From Halichoerus grypus (lineage: Eukaryota > Chordata > Mammalia > Carnivora > Phocidae): a stretch of 64,000 nucleotides of DNA. Positions 33,579 to 44,255 of the stretch are shown here, piece after piece (position 1 is the stretch's first letter; each line of letters opens with the position of its first letter). The notes under the pieces are model-generated. The model searched no databases. It was not told where the DNA came from and saw only the letters and a program-made list of their open reading frames with translations. Location of the stretch: assembly GCF_964656455.1 (NCBI RefSeq), contig NC_135717.1, positions 13,038,775 to 13,102,774 of the forward strand, in the 5' to 3' direction. Position numbers and translations under genes: made by a program.

Positions 33579-34100
33579 CCGTACTTCCAGCCTCAAGCCA
33601 AGCGCAGTAGGAGCTCAGAGCATCTGGACAGGTGGCCCCAGCCATCCCTCACAGCACAGCTCCCGGTGGGTGAGGATTAGCTCCTGCCCTCGGTCCCCAC
33701 ACACTACAGTGACGAAGGTATCATGCATCCCCTGCCGCTCCCCACCCTGCAGTAGCTGCTGTCTGAGTCTGGCCTCAGAGAAAGAAATCACAATCTTGCT
33801 TTCTCTCACCTCCCACATCTAGCGGGTCACGCAGTTTTGTCACTTTTGTCCTTGGGATGCCTCTTCCACTCACATAGCTCTGACCCCAGATTTTCTCCCG
33901 GGGATATCCTCACTCGCCTTACCCAGCCAGCTCACGGGAAGGGGCTGCCCTTCCACACCACATCTTTGCTCACTGTGGCCTGACATAGTCCCTGCTCACC
34001 GCCCACTTCCTTCCATCTCCCGGGCTCCTTTCAGTTCATACCCCCTCCCCAACTTCCAGATCCTGCTACTGTCCCATCCCACTTAAAAAGCTTTCTTTCT
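33579..34100. other. Unassigned CT-rich DNA, possibly old L2
   Basis: CT-rich sequence flanking the CanSINE at 34101. It has L2-like wording ('gggatgcctcttccactcac') but nothing I can follow confidently. Confidence 0.35.
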
Positions 34101-34303
34101 GGGGTGCCTGGGTGGCTCAGTCGGTTGGGCATCTGCCTGCGGCTCAAGTCATGATCTCCAAGTCCTGGGATAGGTCCTGGGATTGAGCTGCGAGTCGGGG
34201 AGTCTGCTTCTCTCTCTCTCTCTCTCCTTCTCCCCCTCTGCACCTCCCCACTGCTTGCTCGCTCGCTCTCTCAAATAAATTAAAAATCCTTAAAAAAAAA
34301 AAA
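34101..34303 (+). mobile_element. CanSINE, full length
   Basis: GGGGTGCCTGGGTGGCTCAG head, a CT arm with GCTCGCTCGCTCTCTC, TCAAATAAATTAAAAATCC and an A12 tail. Flanking duplications are AAAAAGCTTTCTTT (34085-34098) and AAAAACTTTCTTT (34305-34317), one base shorter on the right. Confidence 0.95.
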
Positions 34304-35259
34304 CAAAAACTTTCTTTCCATGACTGCCCACCCATCTCCTTCTGCTCCCTGGCCTCTAACCCCATTTCCTTCTGTCCTCATAGCACTCCCCTCCACCTGC
34401 CTTCCCCTCCCCATTCCCCACACCCTCACCACCACGACGCGCTCTTACCCATCCTTGCTATCAGTCAGCCTCAGCCCCAAGCTCTGTGTTCTACACACGA
34501 GCAGCACGCAGTAAATGTTTGTTGACTTGAATGGGATGTTTCTTCCCAAGATAGAGATTCCAAGTGCTTCTTACCCTTTTAATTTATCGTGCTTTTCAGA
34601 ATATTTAAACAGAGTCTGTGTCACATCATTCCTGGAACTGATACCAAGCAAGCTGAGCTGTCATTCCTGGGATTCACTCTGTTCTCATTTGCCCATCTCC
34701 ATCTTTCTCGTTTCTTCTTCTCCAGAAATCCATTAAGATTAGTGTCTCCAGGGGACTCTGTAGGTTTCTTCACACTGGAAAGCGGGGCACTTGGGCCGGG
34801 AAACATCAGCTCATTTCAACCAGTCACCATGCCCTCCGAGCCAACTAGGACTGGCCTTGTGTTTGAGACTCCTGCTCAGTGGCAGAAGTTAAAATCCAGC
34901 CTCACCAGCAAAATTAGCTTACATGCCCCTATCCAGCACCAAAAGTGCTCACTGCTCTTTTTATTGTTACTGAACTCCCCACCCATCTCCACCCAGTATT
35001 TCAAGGGGGTAGCCACTTGGCTGTAATAACTGTTCATACTACTTACTCAACAATTTTAGGTATAGATCAACATGATATTTATTTTATAAAATCCTATAAA
35101 TTCCTTCCCCTTGCATTCTCTGTCTACATATGCCTACCACGAAGAGAAGCTACTCTTCACATCATAGCCATAGCGCAAATGAAATAAATGTCTCACTTTG
35201 CAATACCGTATACCACTTCTTCCTTTGTTAAAAAGAGACATAAAGGAGAAGAAAACACT
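34304..35259. other. Unassigned DNA, weak L2 tail near the start
   Basis: 'gcacgcagtaaatgtttgtt' near 34506 resembles an L2 3' end. The rest is unique. The 145-codon frame at 34589-35026 shows no recognised domain. Confidence 0.4.
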
Positions 35260-35560
35260 GGTCTACATAAATAGCACTAAATATAAACAGTGGAAGTGGG
35301 CTTCTGGGTTTTAAACTCTACAGGGGAGTTGTTATGGCAACCTAAAGTTGTCTTCGGTGGGGGGAAGTGTCAGTATTAATGAGATAAGATCGAACTGTGC
35401 CTCCAATGGTAACTGTATTCTCCAAGATTTTTCTTCCTTCTGAGACAAGAAGCAAAGCTCTTATTTTATCAGTGACATCTAGATTTAGCAGTGGGAGACA
35501 AATTGGGTGGGTCGCAAGGCCTGGAGTTTGGTTTCCAGGCTGAGTTTTATAATCCCCTGT
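35260..35560. promoter_or_regulatory. Candidate enhancer-like block with RFX X-box-like site
   Basis: Repeat-free block. GTTGTTATGGCAAC at 35328-35341 fits the RFX X-box with a perfect GGCAAC right half and one mismatch in the left. CAGTATTAATGAGATAAG and CTTATTTTATCAGTG lie nearby. RFX binding is inferred from the motif only. Confidence 0.42.
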
Positions 35561-36139
35561 TTAGAGGAATTAGATCCACTCCTAACACGTCTGCTTCAGT
35601 TAGCCTTGTTCTAAGCACATAGTTTTCAGCTTAGAGGATGGGTACTATAGGTAGACCATTAATTCCCCAAAGGGAGCCTGAAGTTCACTTAAACGTAGGG
35701 CGTTTTTTTACTGGAAGAGATTTTTCTATAGGGAAAGGGTGAGAAGAAATCCTCGATACTGAGACTGTCCAGGGGCCAAGTTCCCAGAGCGGAGATTGGC
35801 TGTGGGTCAGGATCTTCCAACTGAGAAGAAACCCTGATGTCTGGAGGGAGGGGAAAATGAAAATCAACAGGATATAGGAAGCCCTGCTTCTAGCTGAGAG
35901 GAAAGGGTTGCCAAGGATCCTGAGCACATACTGCTACATGTGACTTTTGGGACTCTGAGTTTGGAGGGGGATGAAGGAGGTAAGAGCATGAGCCTGCCCT
36001 GGTAATAAAAGGAAATAAATAGTAAAACGTGTTTTATAAAAGATCACCTGAGATGCAAAGTATACGGTTTCCTAAAGCTGGAGACATGTGGAGAATAAGG
36101 CCTCAGTTTGGGGCAGGGGGTGGGGGGCGATGGTATGAA
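35561..36139. other. Unassigned DNA
   Basis: No repeat or exon recognised. A G-rich patch is at about 36114-36128. Confidence 0.4.
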
Positions 36140-36480
36140 CAAGGATCAGCAGTGGAAGTGGTCTTCTAGAATGCGCTATCTAGAAAGGGACTGTTGAGCC
36201 CCAGGGCGCAAAGAGAAAGAATAGAAAAGCAAAGGCGGGCAAAGCCAGAAGTGGAGGTAATAGCACCCGGGAAAACTTCTCCCCTGATATTGTTTACTTG
36301 CGGAAAGAGTAATCTCATTCACAAACTGTGGCCAGCCATAAACACCATCATGCTCGCCGAAGGAGACCCAGGAGGGCTGTGTTTGCTGAGGACCGCCACA
36401 AAAGAGCCCAGAGCCTCTCAGAACCCAACACCACAGACACGGAGAACCTGCCTGTGGGCAGACCATCAGATGGAAAAGTC
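36140..36480. promoter_or_regulatory. Candidate enhancer-like block with paired FOX-like sites
   Basis: TGTTTAC at 36291-36297 and ATAAACA at 36338-36344 are forkhead-type words in opposite orientation 47 bp apart, with AGTAATCTCATTC between them. The 126-codon plus frame at 36194-36574 crosses this block but has no recognised domain. Confidence 0.4.
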
Positions 36481-36589
36481 TAGAACAACTCCCGCACCGC
36501 GAACGGGACTGCTCCGCAACTCTCTTCAGTGCTGTCTTTACCTAGCTGGAATAAAGGACCAAAATCAGCAATAGCGGCGTAGGTGCAAA

Positions 36590-36800
36590 AATAAAAAAAG
36601 CCCCTTCGTAAAATAGCGTTTCATGTGATTTGCACAGCAATCCTGTGCATTGAGCAGAACAGAGAGTCACTCCCATTTTATGAAGGACAAAAGTGGGGAG
36701 CTTGCAGAGCTGAGCAGACCGGGCAGAGCTGCGTAGTTTCCAAGGGTTGAACCCAGAAGTTAAGCCCAGGCTGAACCCTCTGTGTTCAGACCCTCTACTC
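36590..36800 (-). repeat. MIR SINE (antisense), nearly full length
   Basis: 'gcgtttcatgtgatttgcac' with 'agcaatcctgtgcattgagc', 'actcccattttatgaaggac' and 'gggttgaacccagaagttaa' follow the antisense MIR order. Confidence 0.8.
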
Positions 36801-37259
36801 TTTCTATGGCAAGGCACCTCAAGAAACCAAACAAATCCTACCTATAAAGAAATGTCAAATCGTGCGGAATTCACATAAAATTACTTGAAAGGGCTCCTGC
36901 CTTTCATCCCAGGAGCACACTGCTCGATGTTGGCACACCCACCAAATGTCACAGCTTCACTGCCCAAAGCCTTGCCAGAGAGGACATGCTGCCAGTCTGC
37001 CGAGGGGCGGATGTGCCCTTGTGAAGTGGTAGAATTTGGAGAGGGCCAAGGGAGTTCTCCTAGGGAGGTGGGCCGGGGACCAGAGTTGCGGCGGGGTGGG
37101 CGCAGTGGTGAAACAGGACTTTGTATCTTTTTAGGAACAGTCTCCAGGACCTCACTGATTTTTGCTTTCCAAATAAATAAATATCAGAAAGGATAGCTGA
37201 GGTCAGTCTAGAAAATTAGAATTTGCTTGGGGGAAAAAATATGTTCTGGAAAAGATAAA
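36801..37259. other. Unassigned DNA
   Basis: No repeat or exon recognised; GC-rich around 37000-37110. Confidence 0.4.
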
Positions 37260-37700
37260 CAGTGGCTTGCAGTTTCACTCTTGGAACATTTGTTACAAGG
37301 TCCTGGTATTGATCTTTTATCACCCAATTTCCACTGGGAGCCATGATATATTACCATGCTGGGAAGCACTAATGCAAGTGCGTGAATCAGGGGAGCCCCT
37401 AGACGGTATCTGCAGCGAGGTGGCATCCACTTGGCGGGGGGCAGCTGGGGGGGTGGGCGGCGCGAGCTGCAGAATTCCAAGGGGAGTTGTGTGTTGTGCT
37501 GTGTGCAAATGCATATCCATGCCGGGGAGTGTTACGGGTTTATGAGGAGAGTGATTAAAATTGCATCAAAGAGGCTTGTGAAGCTTATGGTTCAAGTTAA
37601 CTGTATGAAGTAAACAGCCTTTAACGGCCTCCTGGGAGTGTGACAGATAGTCTGTGGGTGTTACGGCAACATGGTACTGGTGAATGTTCTGGCCATCCCA
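37260..37700. promoter_or_regulatory. Candidate enhancer-like block
   Basis: Mostly repeat-free sequence with a GC-rich part at 37425-37475. It is followed by TGCAAATGCATATCC, GTGATTAAAATTGCATC, AAGTTAACTGTATG and CCAAACTAATCACC. Composition is enhancer-like; support is weak without alignment. Confidence 0.35.
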
Positions 37701-38324
37701 AACTAATCACCATCTGTGAGCATGGGTCTCTGGGGAGCGTCTGGTGGTTGGACAATCATGGTAGTTAGCATTTTTAATCAGCTTCTGTGCAGCACAGATA
37801 GAAACCTTATGCTCAAGCCTCTATTTTTCCTGTCCATGTAGAATTACTTACGATGATGATAGCAGAGCTGACAAGGATTTGGGATGTGATTCTGCAAGAT
37901 GCCTTTTGTGATTCTTTCCACTCCTTTTTTCCCTTGCCCCCAGCCTGATCTGAAAATTAGCCAGAACACTTGCTTATGGTCACTGCTCTTACTGCTTCTG
38001 TTTGCCCCTCGTAGAAGGGACCTCGGTGGGGGGAGGGAGGTTGCTTCTGCATTCAGTGGGACATGTTGTCTCAACTCAGTGCCTTGAGTGTGATAGTCCC
38101 CTCTCCCCTCCTGATTGCTTCTTTCCATCCCGACCACCCCTGTGCCTATGCTCACACGCACTTACCCATCAAGCACTGACTTCCTTTTTTTCCCGTTATT
38201 TTTGTTTTGGGGTGACATCACTTGAGGGCTCCAGCGGGATGCCCCACAGGGCATGACAGAAGGTCAATGGCAACGTCCTTAGGAGTAGGCAGGCCTGCAG
38301 ACAGCTGGATCCTTCAACTGACGC
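37701..38324. other. Unassigned DNA
   Basis: Nothing recognised; pyrimidine-rich segments on the plus strand at 37915-37945 and 38090-38205. Confidence 0.4.
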
Positions 38325-38870
38325 TGAAAGAAGCTATCAGTTAGCTTTTGTTACATAACAAACCACCCCAAAACTTGGTGAGTTAAAACAACTATTTCAT
38401 ATAGTTCACAATTCTGTGGGTCAGCTGGGTGTTCGAGCTTGTCCAGGCCAGCTTGGGGGATTTCTGCCGGACCCTCTCAGTCATCCATGGCTAGCTGGGC
38501 TTCGCTGATCTGGGGGCATTCGGTTGCATCTGGTGGTTGACGGACTGGTTGGTCTGGGGTGGTGGTCTCAGCGGAGACAGCTCATTTTTGCTCCATAGGA
38601 TCTCTCATTCCTCAGGAGGCTCACCTAGACCTCAGTCCACGTGATCTCCTGCTGCTCCAGGGGGTTCCGAGGAGGGATTGAGGGTTCACCTTGGTAATCG
38701 AATGTATCCACATATAAAAGAATGGATACACTCCTCCTTTTTGGTTTCTTTGCCTTTTGCCCCCAATCTTGAAGGGATTATAATTCTCATTTTTGTAGCT
38801 GTGGATGGTCATGGCAAGACGACCAAAGGGTCAGTCATCCAGGAGATCAGGAGCCTCTAACTCATGGGGA
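38325..38870 (+). repeat. Ancient LTR-like repeat (MaLR/MLT1-like), degraded
   Basis: The opening CTATCAGTTAGCTTTTGT, ACATAACAAACCACCCC, AAAACTTGGTGAGTTAAAAC and ACAATTCTGTGGGTCAGCTG matches a widespread ancient mammalian LTR-like family. The distal part is too diverged to delimit. No internal coding region accompanies it. Family assignment is from memory. Confidence 0.55.
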
Positions 38871-39325
38871 TGCCTCAAGATCGTCTCGACGTCAGAGAAA
38901 ACAGTCCCTGTGCTAGAGCAGCCAGAAAGTAACCAGCCCTCTTTTCTAGTAGGGGTCTTCCTCTGGTCTGCACTCTGCCTCATGACTGTGGCTCCTGAGG
39001 AGAGAACTTGACTCTATGCCTCTCAGTGTCCTTTGCTTTTCTCACAAATGAGGTGCTTCAGACTGCCCTTTGAATATTTTCTTCCCGGGCGGAACGGCCC
39101 TTCGGCTCAGCTGGTTCTCACGTACTGCAGAGGCCCTGTGCAGGGACCAGGCTCTCATTTAACGCTCTGTTATGGGCAGGGCCCTCCGGCCTCCAATGCC
39201 AACAGAACAGTAGAAGAGATGAAATGTAGAATCTCAGCAGATCATTCTCGCAGTCAGAAAGAAAGTGGGACTCCTCCACTGCTCTTCTTCGGAGACTGGA
39301 GCCAGAACTCACACAGAGACCAGCA
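38871..39325. other. Unassigned DNA upstream of the duplicated segment
   Basis: No repeat or exon recognised. Frames on both strands overlap here. Confidence 0.4.
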
Positions 39326-39438
39326 GGGAGTGGGGTGATCATAGCTGCTGCCTCCTGGCAGACCAGGGCTAACCTTCCATGGCAGCCGAGCGTGGGAGTG
39401 GGGGGCACACGTGGCTCTGTGCAGTGGTGCGGGAAGTA
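39326..39438 (+). repeat. 113-bp dispersed direct repeat, copy 1 (likely donor)
   Basis: This segment (GGGAGTGGGGTGATCATAGC to GTGCGGGAAGTA) is repeated base for base at 40783-40895 in the same orientation. It carries no SINE hallmarks, poly-A tail or terminal repeats. It sits here in otherwise continuous unique DNA, so it is probably the source copy. Confidence 0.95.
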
Positions 39439-39954
39439 AAGTCACTAGAGCCCCGGCTCCATTCTGCTCCATCCCCACCCCCTTGGTGGCCTTCAGTCTG
39501 GAGAAGAGGGAATGGTCATGAATAAAGCGGGACTCTCTTCGTGATGCCAGGGTCTGGGAGCCTTGTGGGATGAGACTTCTGTAGCGCTCAAGGAGATGGC
39601 CCACTGAGGGGAAGATCTTCTGTCCCGCATTGCCTGCCTGCAAGGTGACAAGCTACCAGCATGCTGCCATCTTGGATCATGACGACTGGGCAGAATCCCT
39701 CGGCGTCCAGCAGAGGCTCGGGCGGGATGGCTTTGTGGTGCTGTCGGGCAGCATGAGCCATCCCACGCTCAGGGTTGCTTTCTGATGCCTGGAGGAGTTG
39801 GCACTTCGGGTTTTTCACCTTTGAGATTTTTCAGCAAGCCAGGGATACGGAAGATGTAATATCTGGGGGTTGCCGGGAATATACGTTTTTATTTATTTTT
39901 TAAATAAGAACTCAGAAAACAGTATTTACACATTTTGTCATCTGTGAACACAGC
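39439..39954. other. Unassigned DNA
   Basis: Unique-looking GC-moderate sequence, ending in a T-rich patch near 39888-39905. No exon recognised. Confidence 0.4.
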
Positions 39955-40465
39955 ATGAGACCATAACGGCGATGATGATGGCAGCAGCAGTAAAGATGGG
40001 CTCGCTGTGTGCCAGGCACTGAGCTAAGTAATTATTTTTAAAGATTTTATTTATTTATTTATTTGAGAGAGAGAAAGCATGAGTGGGGGGTGGGTCAGAG
40101 GAAGAGGGAGAGAGAGAATCTCAAGCAGACTCTGTGCTGAGCGCAGAGCCCAACCCGGGGCTCTATCTCACGACCCTGAGATCGTGACCTGAGCTGAAAT
40201 CAAGAGTCACATGCTTAGCAGACTGAGCCGCCCAGGCGCCCCTTTTTTAAATTTTATTTATATATTTATTTTTTTAAGATTATCTGAGTACTTTACATGT
40301 GTCACCTTACTTAATTCTTAGGACTAAAGTAATCCCCATTTTTACATATGAGAAAATTGAGCAACCAAAGGGTAAAGTGAGGTAGCCGGGGTCACACAAC
40401 AAATCAGTTCGGGTTAGGATTTGAGGAGGTTTGAGTCCAGAGCCTGTGCTCTTTACTACACCTGT
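39955..40465 (-). repeat. MIR SINE (antisense), split by a CanSINE
   Basis: The left part has 'gtgtgccaggcactgagcta'. After the CanSINE the element resumes with 'gagtactttacatgtgtcac', 'taatccccatttttacatat', 'gtcacacaacaaatcag' and 'gagcctgtgctctttactac'. Together they give an almost complete antisense MIR. Confidence 0.88.
40035..40242 (-). mobile_element. CanSINE, full length, antisense, within MIR
   Basis: In reverse it reads AAAGATTTTATTTATTTATT (tail), a GA-rich arm, GGGCTCTATCTCACGACC and GAGCCGCCCAGGCGCCCC (head). It splits the antisense MIR. The target duplication is obscured by T/A-rich sequence on both sides. Confidence 0.93.
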
Positions 40466-40735
40466 ACGTATTCAGTAGAATCTCACTCAGTAGAATGATG
40501 TTACAGGGTTGATAGGACTGCTTCTTGTTGGTCCAAAGAAAAATCTCAATTGGCCCTATGATGGTTACCTTGTCTGATTTAGTATTAAATTATTTAGTCT
40601 GATTCACAAAGAGGTTATCAGACTTTGGGATTTCACTAATCCAGAATCAAGTTGCTGATTGTATATATTACCAAATAAGAATTTTATAAAATACAAATAC
40701 CATGTATTATCACCATATTTCATACCAAAAAAAAA

Positions 40736-41075
40736 AGATGCAGTGGTTAAGAGCTCTGGAGTCAAATTTTGATGATACTACTGGGAGTGGGGTGATCATA
40801 GCTGCTGCCTCCTGGCAGACCAGGGCTAACCTTCCATGGCAGCCGAGCGTGGGAGTGGGGGGCACACGTGGCTCTGTGCAGTGGTGCGGGAAGTAGTAAG
40901 TCACATGACCTTGGGAAATAGAAATAACCTCTCTGCCTCAGTTCTCCCATTGTAAAATGGAGATGATTATAACAGTACCCACCTTTTGGGTTAATTGGGA
41001 GGAATAAGTGAAATAATGTACGCAAGGCACTGAAGACCTGGCACAGAGAAGCACTTGATACCTTTGATATTTTTA
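40736..41075 (+). repeat. MIR SINE (sense), broken by the 113-bp duplicate
   Basis: The left part has 'gatgcagtggttaagagctc' and 'tggagtcaaa'. The right part has 'gtcacatgaccttgggaaat', 'cattgtaaaatggagatgat' and 'caaggcactgaagacctggc'. The MIR is interrupted at 40783-40895 by sequence copied from 39.3 kb. Confidence 0.85.
40783..40895 (+). repeat. 113-bp dispersed direct repeat, copy 2 (derived)
   Basis: Identical over 113 bases to 39326-39438 and inserted inside a MIR. It has no poly-A tail and no target duplication. Both copies are followed by AAGTCAC: immediately in copy 1, after two bases (GT) in copy 2. That microhomology suits DNA-templated repair better than retroposition. An assembly artefact is the main alternative. 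Confidence 0.95.
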
Positions 41076-41100
41076 TCCTTATTATTAACACCAAAGAAGC

Positions 41101-41949
41101 AAGAAATAGACAGTATTAGAATAATATCAAATACGTTGAAAGTTCATGGCACTGTTTTCCTCATCTGACTGGTCATGGGCCAACAGTGACCTGGAAGCCA
41201 TCGGTTGAGCACCACCGACTTAGTCAATTTCCATCCTCTTCCAACAAAACATGGACAGAGTGCTAGCATCCTCCCATCCAATAAGGAGGTTGGTAGGAGA
41301 GGCGGTGAAGGGCTGCACATGGGCAGAGCAACTTGGTTTCGCGGGCGGATATATAAAGCAAACAGTGCCAATAAGGGAGGTTCCCAAGGTGGAAACTGTC
41401 CCAAGGCAGTAGCCCCTTACCCCAACTCTAGACTCAAGAAGTCATAACACCTTGTGGTTCCTTGAAAAGTAGTTAAGACGCAAATGGCACCACTGAAAAG
41501 AGGCATGAGATGAAATTCAGTGTTGTAGGTGCACCTTTTTCCTATTTCAGACCTTCTTAACACATGGGGGCCCAAGCAGCCCGGCGTGGTAGAAGAGAGA
41601 AGAAACCCCTGGCCTTGGCTCTCGCCGCAGACATACAGAGTGGGCACGCCCCTCTGTGGAGAGCCCCTCTAAGAACCTAAACTGAGTGATCTGCTCATCC
41701 CACTGCTAGAAGCTGAGGTCCTTTTTAGTGGACAAATCATAAGCAACCATAGCAGGGAAAGTGCATTTGACTGTAGAACGTTCGATGCATGTCCAGGCCT
41801 CTAGCCACCTAGCCTTCTGGTCCCCAAGCCCCCTGCACTCCACCACCCTGGTGCCCTAGCTCAGGAAACCCATGCTCTGCCCACACGCAGCATGTCCCCT
41901 CCACTTGCAGTCAATGATGTGTGCCGTGCCCATGCCCAGCCAGCCTGGG
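41101..41949. other. Unassigned DNA
   Basis: No exon or confident repeat. Frames at 41144-41647 overlap on both strands. Confidence 0.4.
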
Positions 41950-42050
41950 GAGCAAGGACAAATACTCAGTTTTGGTTGTATGCCCCCAGCAGGACTCAGC
42001 AGGAGATTTGCACATAGTAGGTCCTTCATAAATCCGTGAAAAGCAAAATC
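41950..42050 (+). repeat. Probable L2 tail (sense)
   Basis: 'gatttgcacatagtaggtcc' followed by 'ttcataaatccgtgaa' fits the CACATAGTAGG...CAATAAAT ending of L2. Short and degraded. Confidence 0.45.
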
Positions 42051-42104
42051 AAAGCATTTGAGCTGTAACCAGGATCTATGTAGCTATACTCATCAACCCC
42101 CAAG

Positions 42105-42330
42105 TACTCCAGCATTGTGTCTTTGTTGTTGTTTAATCAAAGTTCGAGTCTTTCAGAATTAATTCTGTTTTGTTAATAATGACAGGCTGTGTTTTTGTAT
42201 CCTGCTAAAATGTGTAGAACAATTGAGGGAGAAGAAGGCTTTTTTTCTGGAGGTGATTTATGTCATATTTGCAAACTCTGTGGAAGTTAAACCATGCTTT
42301 GCAGTTGAAATTAAGAGTTTCCAGCAGGCA
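42105..42330. promoter_or_regulatory. Candidate enhancer-like block
   Basis: Repeat-free AT-rich block with GTTTAATCAAAGTTCG (a TCF-like ATCAAAG), CAGAATTAATTCTG (palindromic: CAGAATT/AATTCTG) and TTGTTAATAATGACAGG. Function is inferred. Confidence 0.38.
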
Positions 42331-42938
42331 GTTCTCTCCATTTTACTTAGAGGTCCCAGTGACTCGTGCAAACTGTGGTAGGAATAGAGGGGATTGGGTC
42401 TGGGGGAAAAAAAAAAAAATCTCACATTTAACCCTTAAGCGAGAGGCAGCATTTAGGGTTGGCATGGGAAAGGCAATCCAGCTCTGTCTTCTCAAGAGAA
42501 ATCAAATGGTACTCAACTGAGAGCCATCCGATCACTTTCCGAGAACCCTGAAGGTTACATGAAAGAGGAAATGAAGGCAGATGGGGAATTAAGGACAGAG
42601 GAACAGAGATTGCAGGAAGGGAAGAATGTAAATATGTCAGTAGACTGAGAATCGTAAGGCTGCTGAACAGAATGTTTGGTCTGGTACGACCGGGGACACC
42701 CAGGTGTGTGCAGGAACGGGGAGAAGCCATGACACGGGGCCTTTGTCCTTTCACGGGGATAAATAAAATCACTGCTGCTTAAAGCCATAACAGTACATGT
42801 CTTTAACATCAGGGGGAAACGTTTTAGATTTTACTTAAAGGTTTTTAGTTGACAAGTTTTTTTTTTTTTCTTCACCTGTCTGTATAATGTCTGGTTCTTG
42901 CATTGTTAGTATGTATGAACTTTTAAAATTTGTCCTTT
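42331..42938. other. Unassigned DNA
   Basis: An A run at 42406-42418 and a T run at 42859-42870; otherwise unique sequence with no exon signal. Confidence 0.4.
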
Positions 42939-43138
42939 GGGGCACCTGGGTGGCTCAGTCGTTAAGCATCTGCCTTCAGCTCAGGTCATGATCTCAGGGT
43001 CCTGGGATCGAGTCCCGCGTTGGCCTCCCTGCTCAGCAGGGAGCCTGCTTCTCCCTCTCCCACTGCTCCCTCCCCACCCCCATGCTCTCTCTCTCTTAGT
43101 CTCTCAAATAAATAAATAAAATCTTTGAAAAATAAAAA
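42939..43138 (+). mobile_element. CanSINE, young arctoid-like copy
   Basis: GGGGCACCTGGGTGGCTCAG head, CAGGTCATGATCTCAGGG, GGGATCGAGTCCCGCG, CCTGCTTCTCCCTCTCCC, (CT)n and TCAAATAAATAAATAAAATC with an A/T tail. Target duplication AAAATTTGTCCTT (42925-42937) is matched by AAAATTTGTGCTT (43145-43157). Confidence 0.95.
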
Positions 43139-43157
43139 TAAAATAAAATTTGTGCTT

Positions 43158-43955
43158 CTGTTGCCTAAAGGAAGAAGATAACCCAGGTGTATGATACCAA
43201 ACCTTTCCCTTAAGAGGTTCCCTCATCACTTCATAGAATGTTCATTCATTCATTCATCAAACACGAATCCAGCACTTTAACAGTGTGCCAGATACAGTGC
43301 TAGTTTCAAGGAGAATAAAGGGGATTTAAAAAAAAAAAGTCCCTGACCCCTTGGAACTAGCACTTAGTGACTTCTCAGGCACGCTTGCCAATACAGTCAC
43401 CTGGGGCGGAGACCTTGAACTTGAGAGGTGGGCACCGAGGAGTGAGACTGCTGTCGTGTGCGAGAGGTGCCTCTGGGGTGTCTGTTCCCAGCGCCCCGTG
43501 GCCTCCAGGGAGCGTTAGCTGGGGGATCCAAACATCATCCACGGGGGAGTTCCCTGCAGTTCTGGGACGCCGGCTCCGGAGCCTTCTGGATGGGGGAGTT
43601 GAGTGCCGTCATTTGGGAGGTAGACCCGCGCAAGGCTGTATGGGGCCAAGACTTCCTTTCCTTCTCCTGGATGACTCATTTCCCACCATCTCAGGCTTCC
43701 TTTGGTCTTTGCTGCCATGTTGCTGTTTGTCAACGGAAGGTAGTTGGGGGCCTTCTGTCAGCTTGCAGGTCTTCCTTTTCTCCAGCCAGTTTGGTCTTGC
43801 CGATTTTGTTGGGAAGCCAACAGCCCAGCTGCGAACAGCCCCAGCCCAGCCAGCCCTTCTTTCAGAAGCCCCATAGAACTAGGTCATCGGGTTGCCGGAT
43901 GGCCCTTCCACAGACGATGCTTTGCTGCAACTTTTAACGTACGCTGCCTGTGGAA
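43158..43955. other. Unassigned GC-rich DNA with long chance frames
   Basis: Two overlapping plus-strand frames (43367-43876, 169 codons; 43458-43937, 159 codons) compete in different phases. Neither translation shows a known domain and both are Ser/Pro/Gly-rich as expected of GC-rich non-coding DNA. I see no exon. Confidence 0.45.
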
Positions 43956-44255
43956 TACCGAACTTGTTTCCAAACTAAATAGTCTCCAATGAGGATTTAA
44001 TGGGGGCTTTTCATTTGAAATAGATTGAAAACAAGCCATTTCCTACTCCCATTTCAAACAAATTTTGGTCCAATTATTTTCCTTTTTTTAACATAAAGTT
44101 AAATGGACTATTCTGCCCATCCCTGACTGAGCTGAACCATGATTTCTCTTGATTATGCTTTTATGCTGTGAATCGCAAGGCTCCAGAGACATAATGGACG
44201 TCTGCGGGAGAGTGGCAGCAATTTTTAAAATTCTGCCAGTGCTTGTCAGCTTTCA
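43956..44255. promoter_or_regulatory. Candidate enhancer-like block
   Basis: Repeat-free AT-rich sequence with GGATTTAATGGGGGC, TGGTCCAATTATTTTCC, TTAAATGGACTATTC and CTTGATTATGC. It contrasts sharply with the GC-rich flank on each side. Confidence 0.38.

Noticed and set aside
34589..35026. 145-codon plus-strand frame
   Set aside because: No recognised domain, and frames on the other strand overlap it. I see no consistent exon structure.
43367..43937. Two overlapping plus-strand frames of 169 and 159 codons
   Set aside because: They compete in different phases over the same DNA, both have low-information Ser/Pro/Gly-rich translations, and neither shows a family resemblance.
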